Assembly (NCBI GenBank): GCA_016196035.1
Contig: JACPYM010000023.1
Location: 1-64,000 of the forward strand
Origin: Acidobacteriota bacterium
GTDB lineage: Bacteria; Acidobacteriota; Blastocatellia; RBC074
Reading direction: 5' to 3'
Length of the DNA: 64,000 nucleotides
Part shown: positions 47,740-57,077 of the stretch, one piece after another
Layout: each line of letters opens with the position of its first letter
Numbering within the stretch: position 1 is the stretch's first letter
Notes under the pieces: model-generated
The model's database searches: none
Told to the model about the DNA's origin: nothing
What the model saw: the letters and a program-made list of their open reading frames with translations, nothing else
Program-made: the position numbers and the translations under genes

Positions 47740-49134
47740 TTAGATAATTTCTTTGGCTTCACTGTTCAGGGTAATTACGCCCCGCAAACTATTTGCGCTG
47801 ACACCATCAATCACAACCTGTACCAATTCCCCAAGAGCACCGGCAGTTTTAGGGAAATTAACCACCTTATTACAGCGGGTATGTCCTGTGTATTCATTGT
47901 CAGAACGCACGCTTTCTCCTTCAACTAGAACTTCAACTACTTTGCCTAAATACCTGGCATAGCGCTGCTTTTGAATACGAGATTGTAACTCCTGCAAGCG
48001 CACGAAGCGATCTGTCTTCGTTTCCTCTGCAACGGTGTCAGTATAGGTAGCTGCCGGGGTTTTTGGCCGGGGCGAATATTTAAAGATATATAAGCCATCA
48101 TATTCAACCTCGGCCACAAGGCTCAAGGTTTGCTGAAAATCCTCTTCTGTTTCACCTGGAAAGCCAATGATAATGTCACCGGTAATTGAAAAATCGAGCT
48201 TGGAGTTCCGCATCAAGGCGATTTTTTCTAAATAATCCTTACGCGTATAGCCACGCCGCATAGCTCGTAGCACACGATCACTACCGGATTGCACAGGCAG
48301 ATGTACCCATGCGCAAAGGTTATGGTGCTTCTCAATTGCCGAAACTATATCAGCGCCAAAATCACGCGGGTAAGACGTCGTGAACTTAATACGAGGAACG
48401 CCGCTTTCAAGGGCGACACGTTCTAGCAAGCGAGCGAAGGTGACCTGATCTGGTGGTAGTGCCTGATTCTTCTGGGACAAGGAACTGGTCAAGCGCCCGC
48501 TTAAACCGTAGCTATTCACGTTTTGACCAAGCAAGTGAATTTCTTTGTACCCTTGTCCAGCCAAGCGCGACGCTTCCTCAACGATGCTGTCAGCCGACCG
48601 GCTGCGCTCACGCCCGCGCGTAAACGGCACGATGCAGAACGAGCAAAATTTATTGCACCCTTCGGTTATCGTGAGGTACGCGATGTGTTCGGTAAGACGT
48701 GAATCAGCCTGCAATTCAAAAAACTCAGCGTCTTTACTCAATCGCACATCAATCGCTCGTGGAAATCCTTGTTCTAACTGCCCGACTAATTCAGGCAATT
48801 TACTGATAGCTTGAGTGCCGAGGACCAAGCGCACATCCTGGCTACGCGCAAATAAACGATCTGCCTCGGCTTGTGCCACACATCCCATTACGCCAAAAAT
48901 CGGGAGAGGCTTTTTCGTTCCTTGCTTTCGCCGCGCAGACTTAAATTCCCCAATACGGCTATATACTTTACGTGCGGCCTTTTCCCTGACCATACACGTA
49001 TTGAGCAAGATCAAATCGGCTTCGGCAGACTGCTCAGTCAACTCATATCCGGCTTCACCTAAGATAAAGGCTGCTTTTTCGCTATCGTGCACGTTCATTT
49101 GGCAGCCGAATGTTTCCAGGTATAGCTTCTTCAT
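47740..49134 (-). CDS. miaB: tRNA-2-methylthio-N6-dimethylallyladenosine synthase MiaB
   Basis: 464 residues of a radical-SAM methylthiotransferase that adds the methylthio group to i6A37. The N-terminal UPF0004 cluster ligands are in ETFGCQMN, LLNTCMV and GVMGCVAQ. The radical-SAM CxxxCxxC is in GCNKFCSFCIVPFTRGRERS. The C-terminal TRAM domain (about 395-460) is present. Length and motif order are standard. It lies at the head of a run of housekeeping genes on the minus strand. Confidence 0.96.
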   Translation of the reverse strand: MKKLYLETFGCQMNVHDSEKAAFILGEAGYELTEQSAEADLILLNTCMVREKAARKVYSRIGEFKSARRKQGTKKPLPIFGVMGCVAQAEADRLFARSQDVRLVLGTQAISKLPELVGQLEQGFPRAIDVRLSKDAEFFELQADSRLTEHIAYLTITEGCNKFCSFCIVPFTRGRERSRSADSIVEEASRLAGQGYKEIHLLGQNVNSYGLSGRLTSSLSQKNQALPPDQVTFARLLERVALESGVPRIKFTTSYPRDFGADIVSAIEKHHNLCAWVHLPVQSGSDRVLRAMRRGYTRKDYLEKIALMRNSKLDFSITGDIIIGFPGETEEDFQQTLSLVAEVEYDGLYIFKYSPRPKTPAATYTDTVAEETKTDRFVRLQELQSRIQKQRYARYLGKVVEVLVEGESVRSDNEYTGHTRCNKVVNFPKTAGALGELVQVVIDGVSANSLRGVITLNSEAKEII

Positions 49135-49214
49135 AGTTCAGACCCACAGACTTTATCAGACCAGCATAGATTGATTATGCAAAACGAAATCCGATCTGGC
49201 AACGAGGCTAAGTC

Positions 49215-50933
49215 TTAACGTGATTTCAATAGCTCACGCGCATGTTTCTTCGCGGTCACAGTGATTTCAGTACCCGCCAACATGCGTGCCAGTTCTTCGA
49301 TCTTTCCTTGCTGACCTAAAGCCTCTACAAAAGTCTTTGTACGTTTTTCTCCCACTTCTTTACTGACCAGAAAATGCGTGTCAGCATAGCGGGCAATTTG
49401 CGCTTGGTGCGTAACACAAAGAACCTGATTTGTCGCCGCAAGTTTCTTCAGGCGCATCCCAACAGCATCCGCTACGCGCCCCCCAATCCCCGTGTCAATT
49501 TCATCAAATATCAATGTGCGGGGAAACTGAGTAGGGGCAATGATGGTTTTTAACACCAACATCAACCGCGACAACTCGCCGCCTGAAGCAACATCACGAA
49601 TTGGCCTTAATTCTTCACCCGTATTCGCTGAAAAATAAAATTCAATGGCTTCTTGCCCAAACCGACCAATTGCACCTTTTGCGTGCAATTCGACTGAAAA
49701 GCGACTGAGGCGGTCTCTCATGTCAGAAGGAAAGGAGTGCTCAAAATTGACCTTAAAACGTGCGTGTTCAAGCGCAACTTGAGCTAGTTCACTAGCCGAT
49801 AATTTCTCAAATTTCTTACTGTTAGCCTTACGTTGTTCACTTAGCTGATTAGCAACTGAAGCATACGATGCCAAGGCCGACTTAATCTCGTCAATTAGCC
49901 TTTGCGCTCTAACATCGTTATTTTTCAACGCATCATATTTAAGCTCCAAAGTGCTAAATGTTTCAAGTATTGACTCGATTGAACCGCCATACTTCTTTTT
50001 TAACCGTTCAATTTCAACAAGACGGTCCTCAACTATTCGCAATCTCTCAGGTGAAGCTTCAACTGACTCAGCATAATTCCTAATAAAATAAGCAATATCT
50101 TCTAAGGTGTATTTTATGCTTGCTAGTTGCTCACGATATTGTTCAAAGGTTATATCTACTTGTGCCAACTCATCTAAGCGTCGCTGAGCCTGGCTTATTT
50201 GAGAAAGTGCAGATTCTTCATTGTCATAAAGAATGCTATATGACTCATCGCAAAGCATAGCTAGGCGTTCAGCATTAGCCAGGATATTGCGCTCTTGCCC
50301 TAAAGAATCATCTTCATTTCGGATGAGACTGGCCTTCTTAATTTCTTTCAGTTGATACTCAAGCAGGTCGAGCAATTGCAAGCGCTCAGATTCGGAGCGT
50401 TGTGAAGACTCCAGTTCACCAACCAGGCCAAAGATTTGCTCATAAGCAGCTTCTACTGTATGCCTTAGCGTTGTTACGTTAATAAATGAATCAAAGATTC
50501 TCAGGTGGTTTTCAGATGCAAGCAGACTCTGTTGGTCACCTTGGCCATGAATGTCTATGATATGGGGTTGTACCTGCTTTAACAGCGAAAGAGTTGCAGA
50601 CTGATTATTTACGAAGACACGCCCGCGACCGCTAGTAGATATCTCGCGTTTAATGACAATCTCATCGCTGTCAACCTCGATCCCGGCGTCTGCGAGTAAT
50701 GCAAACAAGGGTGTATTACCTGCAATGTCAATGACCCCTTCCACAAACGCCTTTTCTTCGCCAGTACGAATAAGCTCTTGCGTTACCCGATTACCAGAAA
50801 GGATACCTAAGGCATCAACGACAATAGATTTGCCAGAGCCGGTTTCCCCACTCAAAATGTTAAGGCCGGAGCCGAATTCGATTTGCAAGCTATCAACGAC
50901 TGCGAGGTTAGAGATATTCAGTAGTTTGAGCAT
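49215..50933 (-). CDS. recN: DNA repair protein RecN
   Basis: 572 residues, an SMC-like ATPase for double-strand break repair. Walker A is in LSGETGSGKSIVVDAL, the Q-loop region follows (QPHIIDIHGQGDQQSLL), long coiled coils fill about 150-480, and the signature and Walker B are ASGGELSRLMLVLK and LIFDEIDTGIGG. The start ATG at 50933 gives the conserved MLKLLNISNLAVV opening; an upstream alternative start adds 19 residues without homology. It is divergent from the cpoB-like gene. Confidence 0.94.
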   Translation of the reverse strand: MLKLLNISNLAVVDSLQIEFGSGLNILSGETGSGKSIVVDALGILSGNRVTQELIRTGEEKAFVEGVIDIAGNTPLFALLADAGIEVDSDEIVIKREISTSGRGRVFVNNQSATLSLLKQVQPHIIDIHGQGDQQSLLASENHLRIFDSFINVTTLRHTVEAAYEQIFGLVGELESSQRSESERLQLLDLLEYQLKEIKKASLIRNEDDSLGQERNILANAERLAMLCDESYSILYDNEESALSQISQAQRRLDELAQVDITFEQYREQLASIKYTLEDIAYFIRNYAESVEASPERLRIVEDRLVEIERLKKKYGGSIESILETFSTLELKYDALKNNDVRAQRLIDEIKSALASYASVANQLSEQRKANSKKFEKLSASELAQVALEHARFKVNFEHSFPSDMRDRLSRFSVELHAKGAIGRFGQEAIEFYFSANTGEELRPIRDVASGGELSRLMLVLKTIIAPTQFPRTLIFDEIDTGIGGRVADAVGMRLKKLAATNQVLCVTHQAQIARYADTHFLVSKEVGEKRTKTFVEALGQQGKIEELARMLAGTEITVTAKKHARELLKSR

Positions 50934-51048
50934 GGTTAGATTTCGTGGAAGTTCTCCTTTGTTGATCTGCACCACTAACCAAGTCCGCACAATTCCATTT
51001 CATCAGTTGTCACTTTCGGTAGGTTCTTTTGATAAACGAGACAAACCA

Positions 51049-51077
51049 TTTACGCAACCCTTCGGAGCGATTATACT
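51049..51077 (+). promoter_or_regulatory. Promoter of the cpoB-like gene
   Basis: TTTACG (51049-51054) and TATACT (51072-51077) are spaced by 17 bases, about 80 bases before the ATG at 51158, in the divergent recN/cpoB-like intergenic region. Confidence 0.5.
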
Positions 51078-51157
51078 AACCAGCGTCTGGCAAAATCTTT
51101 TACCCCTTGTTTAGAGACAGTCCAACAACCACATTTTTACTACAGGAGTGAGGGAAT

Positions 51158-52075
51158 ATGAAAGAACACGCGCCTTGGATCATAGTATCGGCCTTGGTCG
51201 TCCTCTTGGGTGCCAGTTCTCCGGCCAGCGGAGAGAAAGAATTGATTATCCGGCTACAGGGCGAAGTGCTCGTATTGCAGCGGCAGTTGAGAGATTTACA
51301 AGAGTCTTTCGATAAGGCACAAGGCCAATCTAACGCATCCTTACAAAAGCTTGCCGATTCATCGGAAGGTTCACAACGCATCTTAGCTGGCATTGAGGAA
51401 AGTTTTAAGACGACCCAAACCTCACAAACCAACAATCTTGCCGGCACAAACGCCCGATTGAATAAAATCATTGATCAGTTGACTACCAATGAGCAGAAGT
51501 TCAATCAACTAGGCCAGCAGGTTCAGGGGCTTAAAAGCACTGTCGAGCAGTACCAGCACCGGTTGGACACAGTAAATGAGGAACAACGCGAACGTGAGAA
51601 GAAACAGGCTGACGCGGTTCCGACTATTACTGGGCCTGAACAACTTTACTCATTCGCCTACAACCAATTTAGTCAGGGTAAATACGATCAGGCAATTGCC
51701 AATTTCCGCCGCTACCTCAATGGCTATGGTCAAACGGAAGCTGCCGACAATGCGCTCTTTTGGATAGCCGAGAGCCTGACTGCACAAGGCAAAATCGCTG
51801 AGGCATTACGTGAATACGAGCGCTTGCTGATTGATTACCCTAACTCTGATCGCGGGGCATCAACCACATTCAAAAAAGGCGTCTTACTACTACAACTTGA
51901 ACGGCGTGAAGAGGGTGTAGGCGCTTTACGTTCGGTTATTGCCCGATACCCCGCATCACCAGAAGCTAGCCAGGCAACGCAAGAATTAACACGGCTGGGG
52001 GAGAGCCTTACGCCTCCAGCACAACCGGCAACCAAACCAAACACCCGCATCAGGAGTGGGAAACCCACGCCCTAA
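51158..52075 (+). CDS. CpoB/YbgF-like periplasmic TPR protein
   Basis: 305 residues. A signal peptide (about 1-25) is followed by a long coiled coil (about 30-145, rich in Q, L and E) and C-terminal tetratricopeptide repeats (LYSFAYNQFSQGKYDQAIANF, given in parts as LYSFAYNQFSQGKYDQ and AIANFRRYL; NALFWIAESLTAQGK). This order is that of CpoB, which coordinates outer-membrane constriction with peptidoglycan synthesis in Tol-Pal systems. No tol or pal genes lie in the window. ACAGGAGTGAGGGAAT precedes the ATG. Confidence 0.85.
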   Translation: MKEHAPWIIVSALVVLLGASSPASGEKELIIRLQGEVLVLQRQLRDLQESFDKAQGQSNASLQKLADSSEGSQRILAGIEESFKTTQTSQTNNLAGTNARLNKIIDQLTTNEQKFNQLGQQVQGLKSTVEQYQHRLDTVNEEQREREKKQADAVPTITGPEQLYSFAYNQFSQGKYDQAIANFRRYLNGYGQTEAADNALFWIAESLTAQGKIAEALREYERLLIDYPNSDRGASTTFKKGVLLLQLERREEGVGALRSVIARYPASPEASQATQELTRLGESLTPPAQPATKPNTRIRSGKPTP

Positions 52076-52122
52076 CAACTTGGCGGAAACCTTCAACCCC
52101 AAATATGATCGGAGAGTAACCA

Positions 52123-52557
52123 ATGGCATCCTTCAATAAAATTACCATCGTAGGGTATTTAGGGCGCGACCCCGAGATTCGCTATACCCCCAGCGGTGAA
52201 GCGGTCTGTAACTTCTCGGTCGCTACGACCGAGCGGCGTAAAGATGCTTCCGGCGAATTTCAGGACCTAACGACCTGGTTCAAGATTACCGTATGGCGCA
52301 GGCAAGCAGAAATTGCCAACCAATATCTTTCAAAAGGCAAGCAAGTCTATGTTGAAGGCCGCTTGCGTCAGACTGAATATACTGACCGCGATGGCAACCG
52401 TCGCACAGCTTTGGAAGTAACGGCTTCGGACATTCAATTCCTCGGAGCCAAGGGCGAGGAGAGCGGAACGCCTTCAACTGTCAAGCCAGTCGCCCGCTCA
52501 GCTACCCCCGACAGTGGCTTCGACGCGCCCGTCAACGACGACGAAATACCATTCTAG
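52123..52557 (+). CDS. ssb: Single-stranded DNA-binding protein
   Basis: 144 residues: an OB-fold (about 1-108) with NKITIVGYLGRDPEIRYTPSG, TTWFKITVWRRQAE and KGKQVYVEGRLR, then a flexible tail ending in the acidic tip DDEIPF that recruits partner proteins. It binds single-stranded DNA in replication and repair. It follows the cpoB-like gene by 47 bases and ends at a strong hairpin. Confidence 0.96.
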   Translation: MASFNKITIVGYLGRDPEIRYTPSGEAVCNFSVATTERRKDASGEFQDLTTWFKITVWRRQAEIANQYLSKGKQVYVEGRLRQTEYTDRDGNRRTALEVTASDIQFLGAKGEESGTPSTVKPVARSATPDSGFDAPVNDDEIPF

Positions 52558-52567
52558 TTTCAAGAAA

Positions 52568-52603
52568 TTAGGCTGTATGTCGGCGTGCCGACATACAGCC
52601 TAA
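52568..52603. terminator. Hairpin between convergent ssb and accA
   Basis: A perfect 17-bp stem (TTAGGCTGTATGTCGGC) with a 2-base centre, lying 10 bases after the ssb stop and 30 bases beyond the accA stop. There is no long T-run, but position and stability fit a shared terminator. Confidence 0.7.
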
Positions 52604-52633
52604 TCAGCCCGAACCAGCGTCTGTTCAGCCCGA

Positions 52634-53461
52634 CTAAATCTCTAAAAACTGCCCCATGTAGCGAAACTTTTTATAGCGAAGAGCGTTTCGCTCCGCTACG
52701 CTCAATTCTTCCACTTCACTAAGTGACTGTCGCAGGCTTACCGCAAGGAAGGACGCTGCCGCATCCCAATCTTCGTGTGCGCCTCCAGCAGGTTCTTGAA
52801 TAATCTCATCAACAATCCCGGCTTCAGCCAAGTCGGGGGCAGTCATTTTCATTCCCGCCGCCGCATGCGCCGACTGTCCAGCATCTTTCCATAGAATCGC
52901 GGCACAGCCTTCCGGGGTAATAACGGAATAGACCGCGTTTTCCAGAATGTTCACCCGGTCGCCCACGCCTATTGCCAACGCACCGCCAGAACCGCCCTCA
53001 CCTGTTATGGTGACAATCACCGGAACCTTGAGCTTGGACATCTCGCGCAAGTTCAACGCGATGGCCTCCCCTTGCCCGCGCTCTTCGGCGTCCAAACCAG
53101 GAAAAGCGCCGGGCGTGTCAATCAGAGTAAAGATCGGGCGATTGAACTTTTCAGCCAGCTTCATCACACGCAAGGCCTTGCGGTAGCCATCCGGTTTGGG
53201 CATACCGAAATTGCGTTCTTGCCGTTCTTTAACGTGGCGGCCTTTCTGATGCGCAATGATGGCGACCGGGCGGCCATCAAGTTTGGCCATCCCCGCGACA
53301 ATCGCAGCATCATCCAGGCACTTTCGGTCACCGTGCACTTCCTGAAAATCGGTAAAGATGCGTTCGATAAAATCCAACGCATAGGGGCGACGCTCGTGGC
53401 GGGCTAACTGCACCCGTTGCATCGGTTCTTGATTCAAAGGCTCAACGACTTGTAAGCTCAC
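52634..53461 (-). CDS. accA: Acetyl-CoA carboxylase carboxyltransferase subunit alpha, short N-terminus
   Basis: 275 residues. It carries QRVQLARHERRPYALDFIER, ELFGDR-equivalent EVHGDRK, the KPDGYRKALRVMKLAEKF helix, IDTPGAFPGLDAEERGQGEA and GEGGSGGALAIGVGD of the AccA crotonase fold. With AccD it transfers CO2 from carboxybiotin to acetyl-CoA. Common AccA proteins are about 315-320 residues; the usual N-terminal helix before the QRVQLARH motif is reduced to about 12 residues here. The GTG at 53461 has AAGGAG five bases upstream. It follows dnaE by 23 bases. Confidence 0.92.
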   Translation of the reverse strand: MSLQVVEPLNQEPMQRVQLARHERRPYALDFIERIFTDFQEVHGDRKCLDDAAIVAGMAKLDGRPVAIIAHQKGRHVKERQERNFGMPKPDGYRKALRVMKLAEKFNRPIFTLIDTPGAFPGLDAEERGQGEAIALNLREMSKLKVPVIVTITGEGGSGGALAIGVGDRVNILENAVYSVITPEGCAAILWKDAGQSAHAAAGMKMTAPDLAEAGIVDEIIQEPAGGAHEDWDAAASFLAVSLRQSLSEVEELSVAERNALRYKKFRYMGQFLEI

Positions 53462-53484
53462 TCGCACTCCTTCGCTTTGACAAT

Positions 53485-56400
53485 TTACTCAAGCACGACT
53501 TCCCATTTCGAACAGATTTGCCCAATGCCCTCGATCAACTTTGGGGTCACCTGCACTCGTAAAAACTGATTTGCCCGCACGCGAATCAGCGACTGTTCTG
53601 CCGTTTTCAGATCAAAGAAAACGGGCGTAGGGCCTTGGCGCGCACCTAGCAATTCGCCCAACTCGGCCAACAAATCATCGCCAACTGTCTCTTCTGGCAG
53701 CTTAACCACAAAGGCTTTGGCCACCCCAGCCCGCGCGTTTTCCAATTGTTGAATCTCTTGGGCAAAAATGGTTGCCGCACCTTCGTCAGTCAATTCCAAC
53801 TTCCCTTTCACGAGCAACACCATGTCTGTTTGCAATAAGGTCTTGTACCTGTTGAAAGATTCTGGCCAGCAAACAATCTTGATCGAACCGAATTGATCTT
53901 CAATGCGAAACAATGCAAAGCGGTCACCCTTCTTGGTGGTCTTGATCGCCAAATCAACAACCATGCCGCCCAACGCGATGATCTCGCCATCTTCACGCTC
54001 GGTGAGGTTTCCAGCATCCGTGTTCGTCAGGCTTTGGATGGATTCGGAGTAGTCTTCTAAGGGGTGCCCACTGGCATAGAATCCTAGTGCATCTTTTTCG
54101 TATGCCAGCAGCTCCCTACGGCTCCAGGGCTTGACTTCAGTCAATGGTGGATCAACTGATTCAGGATTATCAGCCTCGGTAAAAACAGCGAATAATCCTG
54201 TTTGCCCGGAGGCCTTATCCTTTTGTGCCCGAGTGCCATTTTCAATCGCACGATCCACTGCGGCCAACATCGCCGCACGATTGGCCGCTTGAAAATCGAA
54301 GGCCCCCGCTTTGATTAGCGATTCAAAGACGCGCTTGTTCGCAGCCCGTGAATCAACACGTTCAGCAAAATCAAAAATTGAGCGGAATGGCCCATCGGCG
54401 CGTGCCTGAATAATCATCTGCACAGCACTGGAACCGATGCCCTTGATCGCCGCCAACCCGAACCGAACGGCATTGCCGACCGCCGTAAAGCCTTCGTGAC
54501 TGGTATTGACATCCGGTGGCAGAACCTGAATTCCAAAGGACTTCATCTCACTGATATAACGCGATAATTTCTCGGTGTTCGAGGCTTCGTTGGAGAGCAC
54601 TGCCGCGTAAAAATGAGTAGGGTAGTGGGCTTTGAGAAAGGCTGTTTGATAGGCAAGGTATGCGTAAGCAAACGAATGCGAGCGGTTAAATCCATAATCG
54701 GCAAACTGCGCCATCAAGTTAAAGACAGTGGCGGCTTTCTCCTTGGCAATCCCACGCTCAATGGTGCCATTGATAAATTTCTCTTCGTGGGCCGCCATCT
54801 CTTCCTTCTTCTTTTTGCCCATGGCCCGGCGCATCAGGTCAGCTTCGCCTAGCGAGTAGCCTGCCAGCTTTTGCGCCAACTGCATGATCTGTTCCTGGTA
54901 AACGAGAATGCCATAGGTATTTTCCAGGATGTCCTTCATTTGCGGCACAATATAGGTAACTTTTTTGCGTCCGTGCCGACGGTCAATGTAATCGTCCACC
55001 ATGCCACCATCGAGTGGGCCAGGGCGATAAAGCGCGTTGAGCGCAGAAAGATCCTCCAATCCTTGCGGACGCATCTTCCGGCAAATTTCGACCATGCCGG
55101 AGCTTTCAAACTGGAACACCGCATTCAGCAATCCGTCAGAGAATAGCTTCAGGGACTTTTCATCATTTAAGGGTATCTTGGCCAAGTCTGGCCGATGTCC
55201 ATGCTCCCGTTCAATCGAGCGCAGACAGTCTTCGATAATCGTCAACGTCGTCAACGCCAAAAAGTCCATCTTGAGCATGCCCGTCTTTTCAAGATCGGAC
55301 ATGACAAATTGCGTGGTGAGCTCGTCGTTCTGCCCTTTGCAGACCGGGATCAATTCATGAATAGGCCTAGGGGAGATGACCACGCCGGCAGCGTGAACGG
55401 AGGTGTGCCGCGCGTTACCTTCCAACTTACGCGCTACTTCAATCAACTCAGCAACCTTCTCGTTGGTTTCAATGGCCTGCTTCAAGTCAGGATTTTGAGC
55501 AATCGCATCCTCAATAGAAACGTTCCGACCACGTACAGGTGGTGGGATCATCTTGGCGACTTTTTCCACCTCGCCATAATCCATTCCCAAAACCCGACCA
55601 ACATCCTTAACGACTGCGCGTGATGCCATTGTCCCAAAAGTGATGATTTGAGCTACATTTTGACGCCCGTAAAGGTCGCTCACGTAATTTATGACTTCAG
55701 CGCGCCCTCGCACACAGAAATCAACGTCAACGTCTGGCATACTTACGCGCTCCGGATTCAGAAATCGCTCGAAGAGTAGATCATACTGAAGCGGGTCAAC
55801 GTCCGTGATCTTCATGCAATACGCGACCAAGCTGCCAGCAGCAGAACCTCTTCCTGGTCCTACAGGTATTCCATTTTTCTTCGCGTAGTTTATGAAGTCC
55901 CAGACAATCAGAAAATATCCGGGAAACCCCATCTTTTTAATCGTAGCGATCTCGTGGGCCAAGCGCTCCTTATATTTCGTCACGGAGTAGCGCAACGACC
56001 CGGCACCCTCTAAAGCCAGCCAAACCTCTTGATACCTTGTTTCGAATCCATCCCAAGCAGTCTTCTCAAAATAGCTTTCAATGGTGAACCCTTCCGGTAC
56101 GGGGTAAACAGGAACCTGATCAATGGTTTTCGGAAATTCCAAGTTGCATTTTTCGGCGATCTCCAAGGTATTCTGTAAAAGCTGAGGTTCTTCGCCAAAA
56201 AGTCCCCACATCTCGTCCGCGCTAGTGAAGTAAAAATTGGGAGTCCCATATATCGGGGTACTGATTTCGCTGATCTTTTTGCCACGGCCAATACAAAGCA
56301 GCGCATCGTGCGCCTTCACATCCGCCGCATTTAAGTAATGGGAGTCGTTCGTGCCAACCAACGGCACACCCGTCTTCTTTGATAACTCAACCATGGGCTT

Positions 56401-56976
56401 TCGGATACGGCGCTGTGCATCAAGCCCATGCTCCTGAATTTCCAAGTAGTAATTTCCTTTGCCGAGGATGTCTTGAAATTCAGTCGCAGCAGCCACGGCC
56501 TCATCAAATTTGTCGCGTAAAAGAAGGGCTGGCGGGACACCGCTAATACAGGCTGACAATCCAATCAGGCCAGCGCTGTGCTGAGCCAACAATTCCTTAT
56601 CAATCCTTGGCTTGCGCCAGAAACCTTCAGTAAAAGCGAAGGAAGAAAGCTTGACTAAATTGTGATACCCCTCAAGGTCTTTGGCCAAAAGCACAATATG
56701 ATTCGTGCCTTTTTCGCCTGGCTGTAAATTATCGTTACCACGATCATGCCTGCTACCTCGTGTGATATAGGCTTCAATTCCAATAATGGGCTTCACACCC
56801 ACAGCTTTCATTTTGTGGTAAAAGGAGAGTGAGCCATAAAGATTCCCGTGGTCGGTAATCGCCACTGCGGGCATTTGCATCTCTGCCGCTCGCTTAGCAA
56901 GCGGACCGATCTTGATGGCCCCATCAAGCAAGCTATAATCAGTGTGCAGATGTAGGTGGACAAACTGTTTAGTCAT
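53485..56976 (-). CDS. dnaE: DNA polymerase III subunit alpha
   Basis: 1163 residues, standard for DnaE1. The PHP domain (HLHTDYSLLDGAI, ITDHGNLYGSLSF) opens the protein. The palm has GPGRGSAAGSLVAYCM and the catalytic aspartates in PDVDVDF. The finger and beta-binding regions follow (SHSFAYAYLAYQTAFLKAHY in part), then a tandem HhH motif and an OB fold (about 990-1080, GDRFALFRIEDQFG). It is the replicative polymerase core. It starts at ATG 56976 and is followed by accA, probably in one operon. Confidence 0.97.
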   Translation of the reverse strand: MTKQFVHLHLHTDYSLLDGAIKIGPLAKRAAEMQMPAVAITDHGNLYGSLSFYHKMKAVGVKPIIGIEAYITRGSRHDRGNDNLQPGEKGTNHIVLLAKDLEGYHNLVKLSSFAFTEGFWRKPRIDKELLAQHSAGLIGLSACISGVPPALLLRDKFDEAVAAATEFQDILGKGNYYLEIQEHGLDAQRRIRKPMVELSKKTGVPLVGTNDSHYLNAADVKAHDALLCIGRGKKISEISTPIYGTPNFYFTSADEMWGLFGEEPQLLQNTLEIAEKCNLEFPKTIDQVPVYPVPEGFTIESYFEKTAWDGFETRYQEVWLALEGAGSLRYSVTKYKERLAHEIATIKKMGFPGYFLIVWDFINYAKKNGIPVGPGRGSAAGSLVAYCMKITDVDPLQYDLLFERFLNPERVSMPDVDVDFCVRGRAEVINYVSDLYGRQNVAQIITFGTMASRAVVKDVGRVLGMDYGEVEKVAKMIPPPVRGRNVSIEDAIAQNPDLKQAIETNEKVAELIEVARKLEGNARHTSVHAAGVVISPRPIHELIPVCKGQNDELTTQFVMSDLEKTGMLKMDFLALTTLTIIEDCLRSIEREHGHRPDLAKIPLNDEKSLKLFSDGLLNAVFQFESSGMVEICRKMRPQGLEDLSALNALYRPGPLDGGMVDDYIDRRHGRKKVTYIVPQMKDILENTYGILVYQEQIMQLAQKLAGYSLGEADLMRRAMGKKKKEEMAAHEEKFINGTIERGIAKEKAATVFNLMAQFADYGFNRSHSFAYAYLAYQTAFLKAHYPTHFYAAVLSNEASNTEKLSRYISEMKSFGIQVLPPDVNTSHEGFTAVGNAVRFGLAAIKGIGSSAVQMIIQARADGPFRSIFDFAERVDSRAANKRVFESLIKAGAFDFQAANRAAMLAAVDRAIENGTRAQKDKASGQTGLFAVFTEADNPESVDPPLTEVKPWSRRELLAYEKDALGFYASGHPLEDYSESIQSLTNTDAGNLTEREDGEIIALGGMVVDLAIKTTKKGDRFALFRIEDQFGSIKIVCWPESFNRYKTLLQTDMVLLVKGKLELTDEGAATIFAQEIQQLENARAGVAKAFVVKLPEETVGDDLLAELGELLGARQGPTPVFFDLKTAEQSLIRVRANQFLRVQVTPKLIEGIGQICSKWEVVLE

Positions 56977-57077
56977 AACTCTTAAATTTGGCAGGGGAAC
57001 AGCTTAAGCAAAGCGCGTTTTAATGCCCTACCTGCTTAACTCTTTAACCTTAACGCTTAAGCAAGCTAAGCGTTCGC

